Shown: positions 1-7,662, counted from the stretch's first letter. The stretch: DNA of 8,006 nt from Cytophagales bacterium (GCA_013205605.1 JABMMK010000359.1:1-8006), one strand, 5' to 3'. Notes: generated by a model from the letters alone, not told the origin. A program made the numbers and translations.

Positions 1-609
1 TACATGGACAATTAAAAAAAGAAATAGGGCAAATAAAAGGGTTTTAGGAGTTCCCCCATGCACTTCGCCTCTTGAGACTAAGGTAATTGCCGCGATATAA
101 ATTAAGGGGATAAAGATCAAGTAGGCGTAGGTAAAAGTGCCAATTTCATAGACGCTCATTCCTAAGAGTAAATTAAATGCTCTACACATACCCATATTGA
201 TCGGGCCAAAAATGGACATGTGCTTGCCTTTCCAATCGTAAAATAAAGCACAAATACTAATGATAATAGCAATAAAACCACTTAAGCTGCTGTGCCAAAA
301 TGCACAAAATATACCGGTGGATAACAGTAAAATTCCGCCCAATATGGCCTCAGATTTCAATATTCTTCCACTGGGCAAAGCGCGCTCCGGCCTTTCTGTT
401 TTATCTAAATCATGGTCAAATACATCATTGAAAACAACACCACCTGCATATAAGCACATGGTGGAGATGCCTAAAAATAGAACTGAATTGATGTCAATTA
501 AATTGAATAAAAATCCGACGATTGACATCCCAGCTAAAACATCTGTTAAAGACGTAATGACATTCGCGGGGCGCATTAGTTCAATGAATGCTCTGATTTT
601 TGCTTTCAT
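1..609 (-). CDS. eboC: EboC, UbiA-family prenyltransferase (partial, 3' end beyond window)
   Basis: My translation of the minus strand from the ATG at 609-607 stays open for 203 codons to the window edge, so the C-terminus is missing (I expect a full length near 300 residues). It is a polytopic membrane protein. Residues 54-83 carry the first UbiA motif: N61-D62-xx-D65-xxx-D69, then ERPERALPSGRI, which binds the Mg-diphosphate of the prenyl donor. A second region, YDWKGK at 124-129 followed by GPINMGMCRAFNLLLGMS (135-152), matches the second active-site segment of this family. UbiA enzymes move a prenyl chain onto an aromatic or similar acceptor in the membrane; the acceptor for EboC is not known. 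The start overlaps the eboB stop by one base (TGATG), which suggests translational coupling. Assignment to EboC rather than another UbiA protein rests on the sequence flavour and on adjacency to eboA and eboB. Confidence 0.9.
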   Translation of the reverse strand, partial: MKAKIRAFIELMRPANVITSLTDVLAGMSIVGFLFNLIDINSVLFLGISTMCLYAGGVVFNDVFDHDLDKTERPERALPSGRILKSEAILGGILLLSTGIFCAFWHSSLSGFIAIIISICALFYDWKGKHMSIFGPINMGMCRAFNLLLGMSVYEIGTFTYAYLIFIPLIYIAAITLVSRGEVHGGTPKTLLFALFLFLIVHV

Positions 610-1628
610 CAACGAATGATCATGGAGTTTTTATTGATTCTAGGTGCTTGTCCTCCTCTAAGCACGGTGTTGCCATTGAATTTTTGCGATTGATCAATTT
701 CTAGTCCATGAATAAAATCACCTTCATTGATTTGACCACTTTGGGAAAAAGCGTCCAAGGCATTTTGGTAGGTAACTTGGCGAATGGTCTCTACATCGAT
801 GCCTTTAATTTTCATTAAAGCAGCTGTTTTTGGAATGGCCAAAGGATCCGAAATTCCCCAGTCAGCTGCGGAATTGACCATGATTCGAGTAGACCCATAT
901 TCTTTGACTATTTCGACCATTCGTTCATTGCCCATTTTTGTAAAAGGATAAATGGTGAATGCGGCGTAAAACCCCTGATCCAATACTGACTTTACGGTTT
1001 CTTCATTATTATGATCTATAATGACCATTTTAGGGTCTAATCCATGCTCTAAAGCGATGGCCATACTCCTTTCAGTCCCTTTTTTCTTATCACGATGCGG
1101 CGTATGTACTTGTACGGGCAGGTTCATTTCCTTCGCCATTTCTAATTGGGCTCGGTAATATTTTTCTTCAGCAACTGTTTGATCATCAAAACCGATTTCA
1201 CCCACGCCTACCACTCCTTCTTTTTGGAGAAATAGGGGAAGGATTTCCATCACTTGTTCGGCAAGCGCTTCATTATTGGCCTCCCTAGAATTCAAACCAA
1301 TGGTACAATAATGTTTGATGCCAAATTGGGACGAACGGAATCTCTCCCAACCCACAAGACTCGAAAAATAATCTTTAAATGAGGCTAATCCAGTTCTCGG
1401 TTGGCCTAACCAAAACGCCGGTTCTATCAGCGCAACCACTCCTGCATCAGCTAATGCTTGATAGTCATCTGTGGTCCTCGAGCTCATGTGCATGTGAGGA
1501 TCGAAAAATTTCATCCCTTGTGTGTAGCTCATGAAATCGTGATCGACCACAGTTGCTGTCTCTTTTTCTTCTGTTGATCCTTCAAAATGGGAAGGATTCA
1601 TTTCCTTTTGATGTGGGTTTTGACACAT
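609..1628 (-). CDS. eboB: EboB, TatD-like metal-dependent hydrolase
   Basis: A 339-residue soluble protein of the amidohydrolase/TatD superfamily. The metal-binding set is visible: H45-x-H47 in FFDPHMHM, E144 in VGVGEIGFDD, H175 and H178 in VQVHTPHRD, D205-H206 in VIIDHNNEE and D256 in NSAADWG. The block SSRTTDDYQALADAGV with EPAFWLGQPRTG (49-80) is typical of the ebo-cluster branch rather than of TatD DNases. The substrate is unknown; the fold predicts hydrolysis or a related metal-assisted reaction on a small molecule. It begins 4 nt after the eboA stop and overlaps eboC by 1 nt. The first 32-38 residues precede the conserved domain, are polar and charged, and have no family counterpart I recognise, so M33 (1532) or M39 (1514) may be the real start. 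The outer start is kept because its spacing to eboA fits coupled translation. Confidence 0.9.
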   Translation of the reverse strand: MCQNPHQKEMNPSHFEGSTEEKETATVVDHDFMSYTQGMKFFDPHMHMSSRTTDDYQALADAGVVALIEPAFWLGQPRTGLASFKDYFSSLVGWERFRSSQFGIKHYCTIGLNSREANNEALAEQVMEILPLFLQKEGVVGVGEIGFDDQTVAEEKYYRAQLEMAKEMNLPVQVHTPHRDKKKGTERSMAIALEHGLDPKMVIIDHNNEETVKSVLDQGFYAAFTIYPFTKMGNERMVEIVKEYGSTRIMVNSAADWGISDPLAIPKTAALMKIKGIDVETIRQVTYQNALDAFSQSGQINEGDFIHGLEIDQSQKFNGNTVLRGGQAPRINKNSMIIR

Positions 1629-1632
1629 ATTT

Positions 1633-2418
1633 TTAAGCTTGATATATAGGTTCGGGCAATTCTAATTCTTTCCATTGCCCCTTTGTACTTCCTGGTTGGG
1701 CTATTTCTTTGTTGACCAATTGTGCAGCCAGAACATCTCTAGGATTATCTGATTGTGCTAATTTATTAATATCGCTCAGCAAATTTTCATTCATAAATTG
1801 GGGGACCAATCGCCAAACTTGGGATGGAACTCGCCTTCCGGCTGCCCATCTTTCATGCGCAAAGTCTGATAATGTATCTGCAAGTGCTTGGTTCGACCTG
1901 TTTTCTAAGTCGTAAATTCGGTGAATGGCCTTGTCGTTAAATATACATTTTAAAACCATTTGGTTCCAGGCTAATTCCGAAAAATACAGGCTTGGATATG
2001 GATTTTCGAAAGCGATCGATTCAAAAACGGAGCCCATATTAGACCTTACGGCATCTGTGGCTCTTAATAAAAACTGGGTCGGATTTTTTAAGGCAGGCAG
2101 CGCTGAGTGTAATGCAACTGCTTCATTGATTTCTGCTGTGTCAAATAACAAATTGAGTTGGTCTGTGCCATCTTTCTCTGATAGTAGGCAAACAATATAA
2201 ATACGAACTAATTTTTCAAGGGTATAATTCTGCCAAGACCAACCGTTAATGATATTTGTTCGGTTGTTTATCGGAGTTTTTGAAATAAATCGCGGGGTCA
2301 TGACAAACGCTAAAGCGAGTTCCTTGGCAATTCCTTTCGATTTTGATGTTATCCAAACGGTTTCTGTTGGGTTTGCAAATCGTAAGATCTCCTCTAGAAT
2401 GGCTGAACTGTAGATCAA
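1633..2418 (-). CDS. eboA: EboA domain protein
   Basis: A 261-residue protein of the EboA family, whose biochemical role is unknown. It has no signal peptide, no clear membrane segment and no catalytic motif I can name. The recognisable parts are ELALAFVMTPRFISK (33-47), NNRTNIINGWSWQNYTLEKLVRIYIVCLL (51-79) and an alpha-helical C-terminal half. The start is TTG (2418-2416). In this frame the first upstream stop is the TAA at 2463-2461, and no ATG or GTG lies between them. The first internal ATG (M40, 2301) would remove the conserved beginning, so TTG is favoured. It is the first gene of the ebo unit, 4 nt before eboB, with a 107-bp leader behind the glycosyltransferase gene. The identification rests on remembered family resemblance plus the eboB-eboC context, and is stronger as a cluster than alone. 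Confidence 0.82.
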   Translation of the reverse strand: MIYSSAILEEILRFANPTETVWITSKSKGIAKELALAFVMTPRFISKTPINNRTNIINGWSWQNYTLEKLVRIYIVCLLSEKDGTDQLNLLFDTAEINEAVALHSALPALKNPTQFLLRATDAVRSNMGSVFESIAFENPYPSLYFSELAWNQMVLKCIFNDKAIHRIYDLENRSNQALADTLSDFAHERWAAGRRVPSQVWRLVPQFMNENLLSDINKLAQSDNPRDVLAAQLVNKEIAQPGSTKGQWKELELPEPIYQA

Positions 2419-2451
2419 TTTAAATATGTTTATAGGTTGTAGTAAGGCGAA

Positions 2452-2502
2452 TTTATAAAATTATGCTTGTAAGTTTATCATGATTTTTGTCAATTTTATA
2501 AA
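2452..2502. repeat. Perfect 11-bp inverted repeat upstream of eboA
   Basis: The arms TTTATAAAATT (2452-2462) and AATTTTATAAA (2492-2502) are exact reverse complements separated by 29 nt. A smaller palindrome, ATCATGAT (2477-2484), sits near the middle. The structure lies wholly in the gap between the glycosyltransferase stop and the eboA TTG start, 34 nt before that start. It could be an operator or a regulatory stem in the ebo leader. It does not look like a terminator: the arms are A/T only and no U-tract follows on the minus strand. Chance is possible in DNA this AT-rich. Confidence 0.4.
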
Positions 2503-2525
2503 GCCTTCAAATAGATTCGACGCTG

Positions 2526-3515
2526 TTAGATTAAATTCTCTTCTTCCGTAATTTTCAAGGGACCTTTGGTCAGAAAAATAATTTTTGGTAAATATTTGGT
2601 TAAAATGTATACTTTTTTAGAAAAGGTTAATTGGTTACTAATGTCGTTTCGTTCGGATTTCTTGTTTAATATATTAATGATTATTTTCCAAATCCAAAAA
2701 ATGGGCAGCAGTACCCAATAATTAATCATGATGATTAGATAGCTTAAAACCCCGTAACTTTTTCTTATCCACAATAAATTTGATAGCTGGACTTGCAAAT
2801 TAAACCGGTTGACAAATGAAGTATTTTTATTCCTGTATGGGTTTTCATTAATTAAATGAATGATTTTAACATCATTAAAATATAATAATTTTCCAAGTTT
2901 CGAGAGCCTTTGGCAGAATTCTACGTCTTCCGCATATAGAAAAAAGTCCTCATCCCATTGGCCTGATTTTATTGCATTTTTTTTGCTAACTAATAAAAAT
3001 GCGCCAACTAAATTATTCGTTTCGTTATTATTTTCAAATGATTCTTTGGGTAACAAATTTTGAAAAACATTTTCAGTGATTTGAGAATTAGGAAGGATGA
3101 ATAACTGCCTTCTGATTTCATTTTGAGTCCTGAAATATGGAATTTGATTTCCATGAACATCGATTTGGATAGCACCTACGGCTACATTTTGCGGATTTGA
3201 TTTTAAATAAATTAATGCTTTTTCAATCGATTCATCCACCAAAAGTGTATCTGCATTTAAAAACAAAACATATTCACCACTAGCTAAATTTATTCCTTTA
3301 TTGTTTGCCTTTGAAAAACCAGCATTATAACCTAAGTCTTCCCATATCGTTGTCGGAAATTCATTCAGCACATCAGTGTTTTTCCCTTTGACAAAAGAAT
3401 TATCAATCACGATAACTTCGTAGGAAATATTTTTAGTGTGTGTGGAAATGCTTCGTAAGCAATCTAGAATTAGAGATTCACTTTTATAGTTTACAATTAC
3501 GATGGAAAGTGTCAT
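2526..3515 (-). CDS. GT2-family glycosyltransferase (WbbL/rhamnosyltransferase-like)
   Basis: A 329-residue inverting GT-A glycosyltransferase. It opens with the nucleotide-sugar binding strand TLSIVIVNYKSE (2-13). The acidic D38 in VIVIDNS, NAGFSKANNKGI (64-75) and the DxD-like NADTLL (87-92) follow. The acceptor segment holds GAFLLVSK (171-178) and DEDFFLYAEDVEFCQR (188-203), in which E196-D197 is the likely catalytic base region. A hydrophobic stretch at about 257-283 (LSYLIIMINYWVLL onward) would anchor the C-terminus at the inner membrane. Such enzymes build O-antigen, capsule or other cell-surface glycans; donor and acceptor cannot be read from the sequence. It is co-directional with the ebo genes but 107 bp away, and much richer in A+T (sample lines of 20-30% GC against 45-50% in eboB), which fits horizontal acquisition. 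ATG 3515 is the natural start, with the divergent promoter gap behind it. Confidence 0.9.
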   Translation of the reverse strand: MTLSIVIVNYKSESLILDCLRSISTHTKNISYEVIVIDNSFVKGKNTDVLNEFPTTIWEDLGYNAGFSKANNKGINLASGEYVLFLNADTLLVDESIEKALIYLKSNPQNVAVGAIQIDVHGNQIPYFRTQNEIRRQLFILPNSQITENVFQNLLPKESFENNNETNNLVGAFLLVSKKNAIKSGQWDEDFFLYAEDVEFCQRLSKLGKLLYFNDVKIIHLINENPYRNKNTSFVNRFNLQVQLSNLLWIRKSYGVLSYLIIMINYWVLLPIFWIWKIIINILNKKSERNDISNQLTFSKKVYILTKYLPKIIFLTKGPLKITEEENLI

Positions 3516-3602
3516 TTAGATAAAATTAATCGAAGCAATGATATTAAATAATATTAGTATAAATTTAAATTAAATTTCTGAATTCATTTAAAATAGATTT
3601 TC
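3516..3602. promoter_or_regulatory. AT-rich divergent intergenic region
   Basis: This 87-bp gap separates the divergent glycosyltransferase and S9 peptidase genes and must hold the promoters of both. By hand count only 12 of 87 bases are G or C. It contains two A/T-only inverted repeats: 3541-3554 (ATATTA-aa-TAATAT) and 3561-3577 (AAATTTAA-a-TTAAATTT). The best -7 candidate for the plus strand is TAAATTTC at 3571-3578, one base off TAnnTTTG, without a convincing -33 TTTG. No ribosome binding site precedes either start. Confidence 0.4.
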
Positions 3603-5729
3603 ATGCTCCGTTTCTTTTCATCCATTTTATTCATTGCATTGTTTGCAACGAATGGATTTAGTCAGGCACAAAACTTCACGTTTGAGGCCATTAAATCACA
3701 TCCATTTCCTACTGAATTAATCCGTTCAAACAAAGGCAATAAGATTGCTTGGGCTATGGATGAGAAAGGAATTCGCAATATTTATGTGGCTGAAGAGCCC
3801 ATTTTCGAGCCTCGAAAATTAACTTCTTTTTCTGAAGATGATGGGCAAGAATTAACATCGATATCCATTTCGGATGATGGAAAATGGGTTTTATTTGTAC
3901 GTGGGGGAGATCATGGCGCTAATTTTGATCATTTAAAACCTATTAATCCATTTGGAAACCTTGAGCCCCAAACGGTTCGCGTGATGCAAATAGCCTTTGC
4001 CGGTGGACCTATTCGAGTTATTTCAGAAGGGGATGAACCCGTTATTTCTCCTCAAAATGATGTAGTCGCTTACATTAAAGAAGGACAGCCATGGATATGT
4101 AAATTGGATACCAATAAAAACGAGGATTTTTTAGAAGCCCCTGTGAAATTGTTTAAAACGAGGGGTACCGTATCTCAATTAAAATGGTCACCCGATGGCT
4201 CAAAAGTTGTTTTTGTAGCAAATAGGGGAGATCATTCATTTATTGGATCGCTGACGATTGGGAATAATCAAATCCAATGGATTGATCCATCATTTGCTCG
4301 AGATATAAGTCCTCGTTGGTCCCCGGATGGCAAAAGTATAGCATTTATTCGTACACCAGCTTTGGGTGGTCAGTCTGATTCATTGACCCAACGTAAAAAA
4401 GTTTTTTGGAACATTCGTACCGCTCCTATAACTGGAGAAAACTCTAAATTAGTTTGGGAGGCCCCTAAAACAAATCGGGGATCTTTACCTACAACTCACG
4501 GGTCGACAAATTTATTTTGGGCTACCCCTAATGTGATCACATTTACTTCTTACCATGATGGTTGGCCTCATTTATATTCCATTTCTCCCGCAGGTGGTGC
4601 ACCTTTGTTATTGACACCCGGTGAATTCATGGTGGAACATGTCAGTTTAAGTTTGGATGGAAAAATTCTTTTTTGTGATGTTAATACGGGTCCTGATGCT
4701 TTGGATAAGGATAGAAGACATATTCTACAAGTATCTGTTGATAAGGCTGATATGAAAGTATTAACACCAGGAAATGGCAATGAGTGGACGGCGATGGCTT
4801 TGTCAAATAATAAGGATATTGTCTATATCGGATCAACGCCACAGAAAGCACCCCAAGTAATTTTTAAGTCTGAAGGTGCATCGCCAAAATCATTGACTGC
4901 CTCATTATTTCCGGTGGAATACCCTGAAAAATCTCTTATTGAACCTAAGCAAGTAATATTTAAATCTCTTGATGGCTTAGCTGTACATGCTCAGATCTTC
5001 GATAATTCAAATGGTACACAGAAAAAACCGGCTATTATTTTTGTGCACGGTGGTCCACCTAGGCAAATGCTTTTAGGTTGGCATTATTCTGATTATTACG
5101 CAAATGCGTATGCTTTGAATCAATATTTAGCCAATCTTGGATTTATAGTTTTATCTGTGAATTACAGGTTGGGTATTGGATATGGGTATGAATTCCAACA
5201 CCCTAAATCAGCTGGGCATTTAGGAGCCTCTGAATATTTGGATATTAAAGCAGCGGGCGAGTGGTTAGCTACACAGTCGAATGTGGATGCGAAAAAAATA
5301 GGTATATATGGAGGTTCTTATGGAGGTTATTTGACAGCTTTAGGCTTAGCAAGGGATTCGAAATTATTTGCTGCCGGGGTCGATATTCATGGCGTTCATG
5401 ATTGGGCAAACCAATTAAAAGCTGAACCATTGGCGGATGAATTTCATAAAGCACCAGATGCGGAATGGGCAGCTAGCTTGTCGTTTAGATCTTCTCCCGT
5501 ATCTTCTCTTGCTACTTGGACTTCTCCAGTATTCATTATTCATGCGGATGATGATCGCAATGTTCCATTTAATCAGAGTGTTGATCTGGTGAACCGACTA
5601 ATGAAACGTAAAGTTGCTGTGGAGACTATGGTTATTGTGGACGATACGCATCATTGGTTTAGATTTTCAAATACATTGAAAGTATTTAATGCCACGGCAA
5701 ATTATTTAAAAGCAAAGCTTTTGAAATAG
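3603..5729 (+). CDS. Secreted S9-family (prolyl oligopeptidase-like) serine peptidase
   Basis: A 708-residue secreted peptidase. Residues 1-20 form a Sec signal peptide (MLRFFSSILFIALFATNGFS) with likely cleavage before Q21, so it should act in the periplasm or outside the cell. The N-terminal two thirds is a beta-propeller of PD40/TolB-like repeats, clearest as WSPDG at 195-199 and 239-243. The C-terminal alpha/beta-hydrolase domain shows FVHGGPP (480-486), the nucleophile S572 in GGSYGGY, an acid in HADDDRNVP (647-655, most likely D651) and the base H683 in DDTHHW. All three triad members are present, so the enzyme should be active, cutting short peptides, possibly after proline or as a dipeptidyl or acylaminoacyl peptidase. 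The subfamily and exact specificity cannot be fixed from motifs. It is divergent from the glycosyltransferase and lies 32 bp before the radical SAM gene. Confidence 0.92.
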   Translation: MLRFFSSILFIALFATNGFSQAQNFTFEAIKSHPFPTELIRSNKGNKIAWAMDEKGIRNIYVAEEPIFEPRKLTSFSEDDGQELTSISISDDGKWVLFVRGGDHGANFDHLKPINPFGNLEPQTVRVMQIAFAGGPIRVISEGDEPVISPQNDVVAYIKEGQPWICKLDTNKNEDFLEAPVKLFKTRGTVSQLKWSPDGSKVVFVANRGDHSFIGSLTIGNNQIQWIDPSFARDISPRWSPDGKSIAFIRTPALGGQSDSLTQRKKVFWNIRTAPITGENSKLVWEAPKTNRGSLPTTHGSTNLFWATPNVITFTSYHDGWPHLYSISPAGGAPLLLTPGEFMVEHVSLSLDGKILFCDVNTGPDALDKDRRHILQVSVDKADMKVLTPGNGNEWTAMALSNNKDIVYIGSTPQKAPQVIFKSEGASPKSLTASLFPVEYPEKSLIEPKQVIFKSLDGLAVHAQIFDNSNGTQKKPAIIFVHGGPPRQMLLGWHYSDYYANAYALNQYLANLGFIVLSVNYRLGIGYGYEFQHPKSAGHLGASEYLDIKAAGEWLATQSNVDAKKIGIYGGSYGGYLTALGLARDSKLFAAGVDIHGVHDWANQLKAEPLADEFHKAPDAEWAASLSFRSSPVSSLATWTSPVFIIHADDDRNVPFNQSVDLVNRLMKRKVAVETMVIVDDTHHWFRFSNTLKVFNATANYLKAKLLK

Positions 5730-5749
5730 GTTAAACACTGTTTTTGAAT

Positions 5750-5757
5750 TAATTTTG
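5750..5757 (+). promoter_or_regulatory. Candidate Bacteroidota -7 box before ygiQ
   Basis: TAATTTTG matches the Bacteroidota -7 consensus TAnnTTTG exactly. It ends 4 nt before the ygiQ ATG, so transcription would begin at or next to the start codon and the message would be leaderless. The nearest usable TTTG (5720-5723) lies 26 nt upstream, longer than the usual spacing of about 19-21, so the -33 match is poor. Read-through from the peptidase gene is an equally good explanation. Confidence 0.25.
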
Positions 5758-5761
5758 TCTT

Positions 5762-7621
5762 ATGGATGAAAGACCGATTACTGACTGGTTGCCTTTGACT
5801 AAAAAGGAAGTAGAGAAAAGAGGCTGGGATGAGCTTGATGTCATTTTGATTTCAGGCGATGCTTATGTGGATCACCCTGCTTTTGGCACTGCGGTGATTG
5901 GCAGAATTATGGAGAGTGAGGGGTTGAAGGTGGGGATAGTCGCGCAGCCCAATTGGCAAGATGACTTGCGAGATTTCAAAAAATTAGGTAAACCCAAGTA
6001 TTTTTTTGGTGTTACGGCTGGTTGTATGGATTCGATGGTGAATCATTATACGGCCAATAAGCGCTTGCGTTCAAATGATTCCTATACACCGGGAGGAGAA
6101 TCAGGATTTAGACCTGATTATGCGACCACGGTATATTCCAAAATATTAAAAGAGATTTATCCTGATGTACCTGTTTTAATCGGGGGCATTGAGGCTTCAT
6201 TACGTCGAGTAACTCATTATGATTACTGGGCGGACAAATTATTTCCTTCGGTTTTAGTGGATTCCGGAGCGGATATGTTGGTCTATGGAATGGGGGAGCA
6301 GCCACTGCGCGAAATTATGCGAGGGGTTAAAGAAGGTAAAAACTTGCGTGATTTGACGCACATTAATCAGGTTGCTTTTTTACAATCAAAGGCTGATGCT
6401 TTACCGGCAACGGATTGGGAAACTGTAGAGTTGTCCAGTCATGAGGTTTGTTTGGAAGATAAAATTAAATATGCTTCCAACTTTAAAATTGTGGAAGTGG
6501 AATCTAATAAATGGCAAGCGAATCGAATTACGCAGGCCGTTGGCGATGACATATTAGTTATCAATCCCCCATTTAAGACGATGGAGGAGGTTGAGATGGA
6601 TAAATCCTTTGATTTACCATATACTCGATTGCCACATCCTAAATATCGCAAGCGTGGACCGATTCCTGCTTTTGAGATGATTAAGTTTTCTGTGAATATG
6701 CACCGAGGATGTTTTGGGGGTTGTAGTTTTTGTACTATTTCAGCTCATCAAGGCAAGTTTATTGCTTCTAGGAGCGAGGCGTCGATCATGAGGGAGGTTG
6801 AGCAGATTACTAAGGCTCCAGATTTTAAAGGGTACATTTCTGATTTGGGTGGACCTTCGGCCAATATGTATAAGATGAAGGGGAAAGATGAGGCAATTTG
6901 TGCTCGGTGCGTGAGTCCATCATGCATACACCCTGTGATTTGCAATAATTTGGACACCTCACATAAGCCCATGACTGAAATTTATCGGAAAGTCGATGCA
7001 CACCCAGGAATCAAGAAGGCGTTTGTTGGCTCAGGTGTGCGCTATGATTTATTAGTCGATGATTTCAATAAAAATAATCAAGATGGTAACCATGATGAAT
7101 ACATGGAGCAATTGATTACTCGGCATGTGTCAGGTCGATTAAAGGTGGCTCCGGAACATACCTCAGATGCCACTTTACGTGTAATGCGTAAACCTTCGTT
7201 TAAATATTTTCATGCATTTAAAAAGAAGTATGATGCTATTTCGTCAAAATTTGGCTTAAAGCAACCTTTAATTCCGTATTTCATTTCATCTCATCCGGGT
7301 TGCGAGGAAGAAGACATGGCAAATTTAGCTGCAGAGACAAAAGATTTAGGTTTTCATTTAGAGCAGGTGCAAGATTTTACACCTACACCCATGACGGTGG
7401 CCGAGGTGATTTATTATTCGGGAGTACATCCTTATACTTTGCAGCCGATTAAAACAGCTAAGACTAAAGAAGAAAAGCAGAATCAAAACAAATATTTTTT
7501 CTGGTACAAACCTGAGTACAAAGATTGGATTCGCAATCGATTAACTTTTCTGAAGCGTCCTGATTTAGCACAAAGACTATTAGGTTTTAGGAACAATAAA
7601 AATACGTGGGATAAGAAATAA
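5762..7621 (+). CDS. ygiQ: YgiQ-family (UPF0313) radical SAM protein
   Basis: A 619-residue cytosolic radical SAM protein of the YgiQ family, shorter than E. coli YgiQ (739 residues as I recall). The N-terminal part (about 1-290) is the conserved region that begins MDERPITDWLP and includes GDAYVDHPAFG (31-41), GVTAGCMDSMVNHYTANKR and GGIEASLRRVTHYDYW; it resembles a cobalamin-type Rossmann domain. The radical SAM core starts with HRGCFGGCSFC, giving the [4Fe-4S] ligands C317, C321 and C324 (CX3CX2C). A second cysteine group (C380, C383, C388, C394) follows in CARCVSPSCIHPVIC. KVAPEHTSD and SSHPGCEEEDM are later family blocks. The substrate and product of YgiQ enzymes are not known. It starts 32 bp after the peptidase stop and ends 41 bp before the PhnA-like gene, so it may share their transcript. 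The ATG at 5762 agrees with the family N-terminus. Confidence 0.93.
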   Translation: MDERPITDWLPLTKKEVEKRGWDELDVILISGDAYVDHPAFGTAVIGRIMESEGLKVGIVAQPNWQDDLRDFKKLGKPKYFFGVTAGCMDSMVNHYTANKRLRSNDSYTPGGESGFRPDYATTVYSKILKEIYPDVPVLIGGIEASLRRVTHYDYWADKLFPSVLVDSGADMLVYGMGEQPLREIMRGVKEGKNLRDLTHINQVAFLQSKADALPATDWETVELSSHEVCLEDKIKYASNFKIVEVESNKWQANRITQAVGDDILVINPPFKTMEEVEMDKSFDLPYTRLPHPKYRKRGPIPAFEMIKFSVNMHRGCFGGCSFCTISAHQGKFIASRSEASIMREVEQITKAPDFKGYISDLGGPSANMYKMKGKDEAICARCVSPSCIHPVICNNLDTSHKPMTEIYRKVDAHPGIKKAFVGSGVRYDLLVDDFNKNNQDGNHDEYMEQLITRHVSGRLKVAPEHTSDATLRVMRKPSFKYFHAFKKKYDAISSKFGLKQPLIPYFISSHPGCEEEDMANLAAETKDLGFHLEQVQDFTPTPMTVAEVIYYSGVHPYTLQPIKTAKTKEEKQNQNKYFFWYKPEYKDWIRNRLTFLKRPDLAQRLLGFRNNKNTWDKK

Positions 7622-7662
7622 TATTCATTTATAAGTGCCTATATCCAATTAAATTAGACAAA

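Noticed and set aside
260..619. Open frame of 119 codons on the plus strand
   Set aside because: It lies wholly opposite eboC and its protein shows no motif. The minus-strand frame carries the UbiA motifs and stays open to the edge.
1514..1522. Shine-Dalgarno-like AAGGG just before M39 of eboB
   Set aside because: It abuts the ATG with no spacer, and other genes here lack such sites, so it does not decide the start.
609..1628. Naming EboB a TatD DNase
   Set aside because: The metal ligands fit the superfamily, but the SRTTDDY and EPAFWLGQPRT blocks and the eboA/eboC neighbours point to the ebo branch, for which no DNase activity is established.
1709..2200. Two open plus-strand frames opposite eboA
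   Set aside because: No motif, no sensible upstream context, and fully covered by eboA on the other strand.
5731..5747. Small hairpin AAACA-c-TGTTT followed by T's after the peptidase gene, as a terminator
   Set aside because: Five A/T-rich pairs with a 1-nt loop would not form a stable stem, and the next gene starts 32 bp after the stop.
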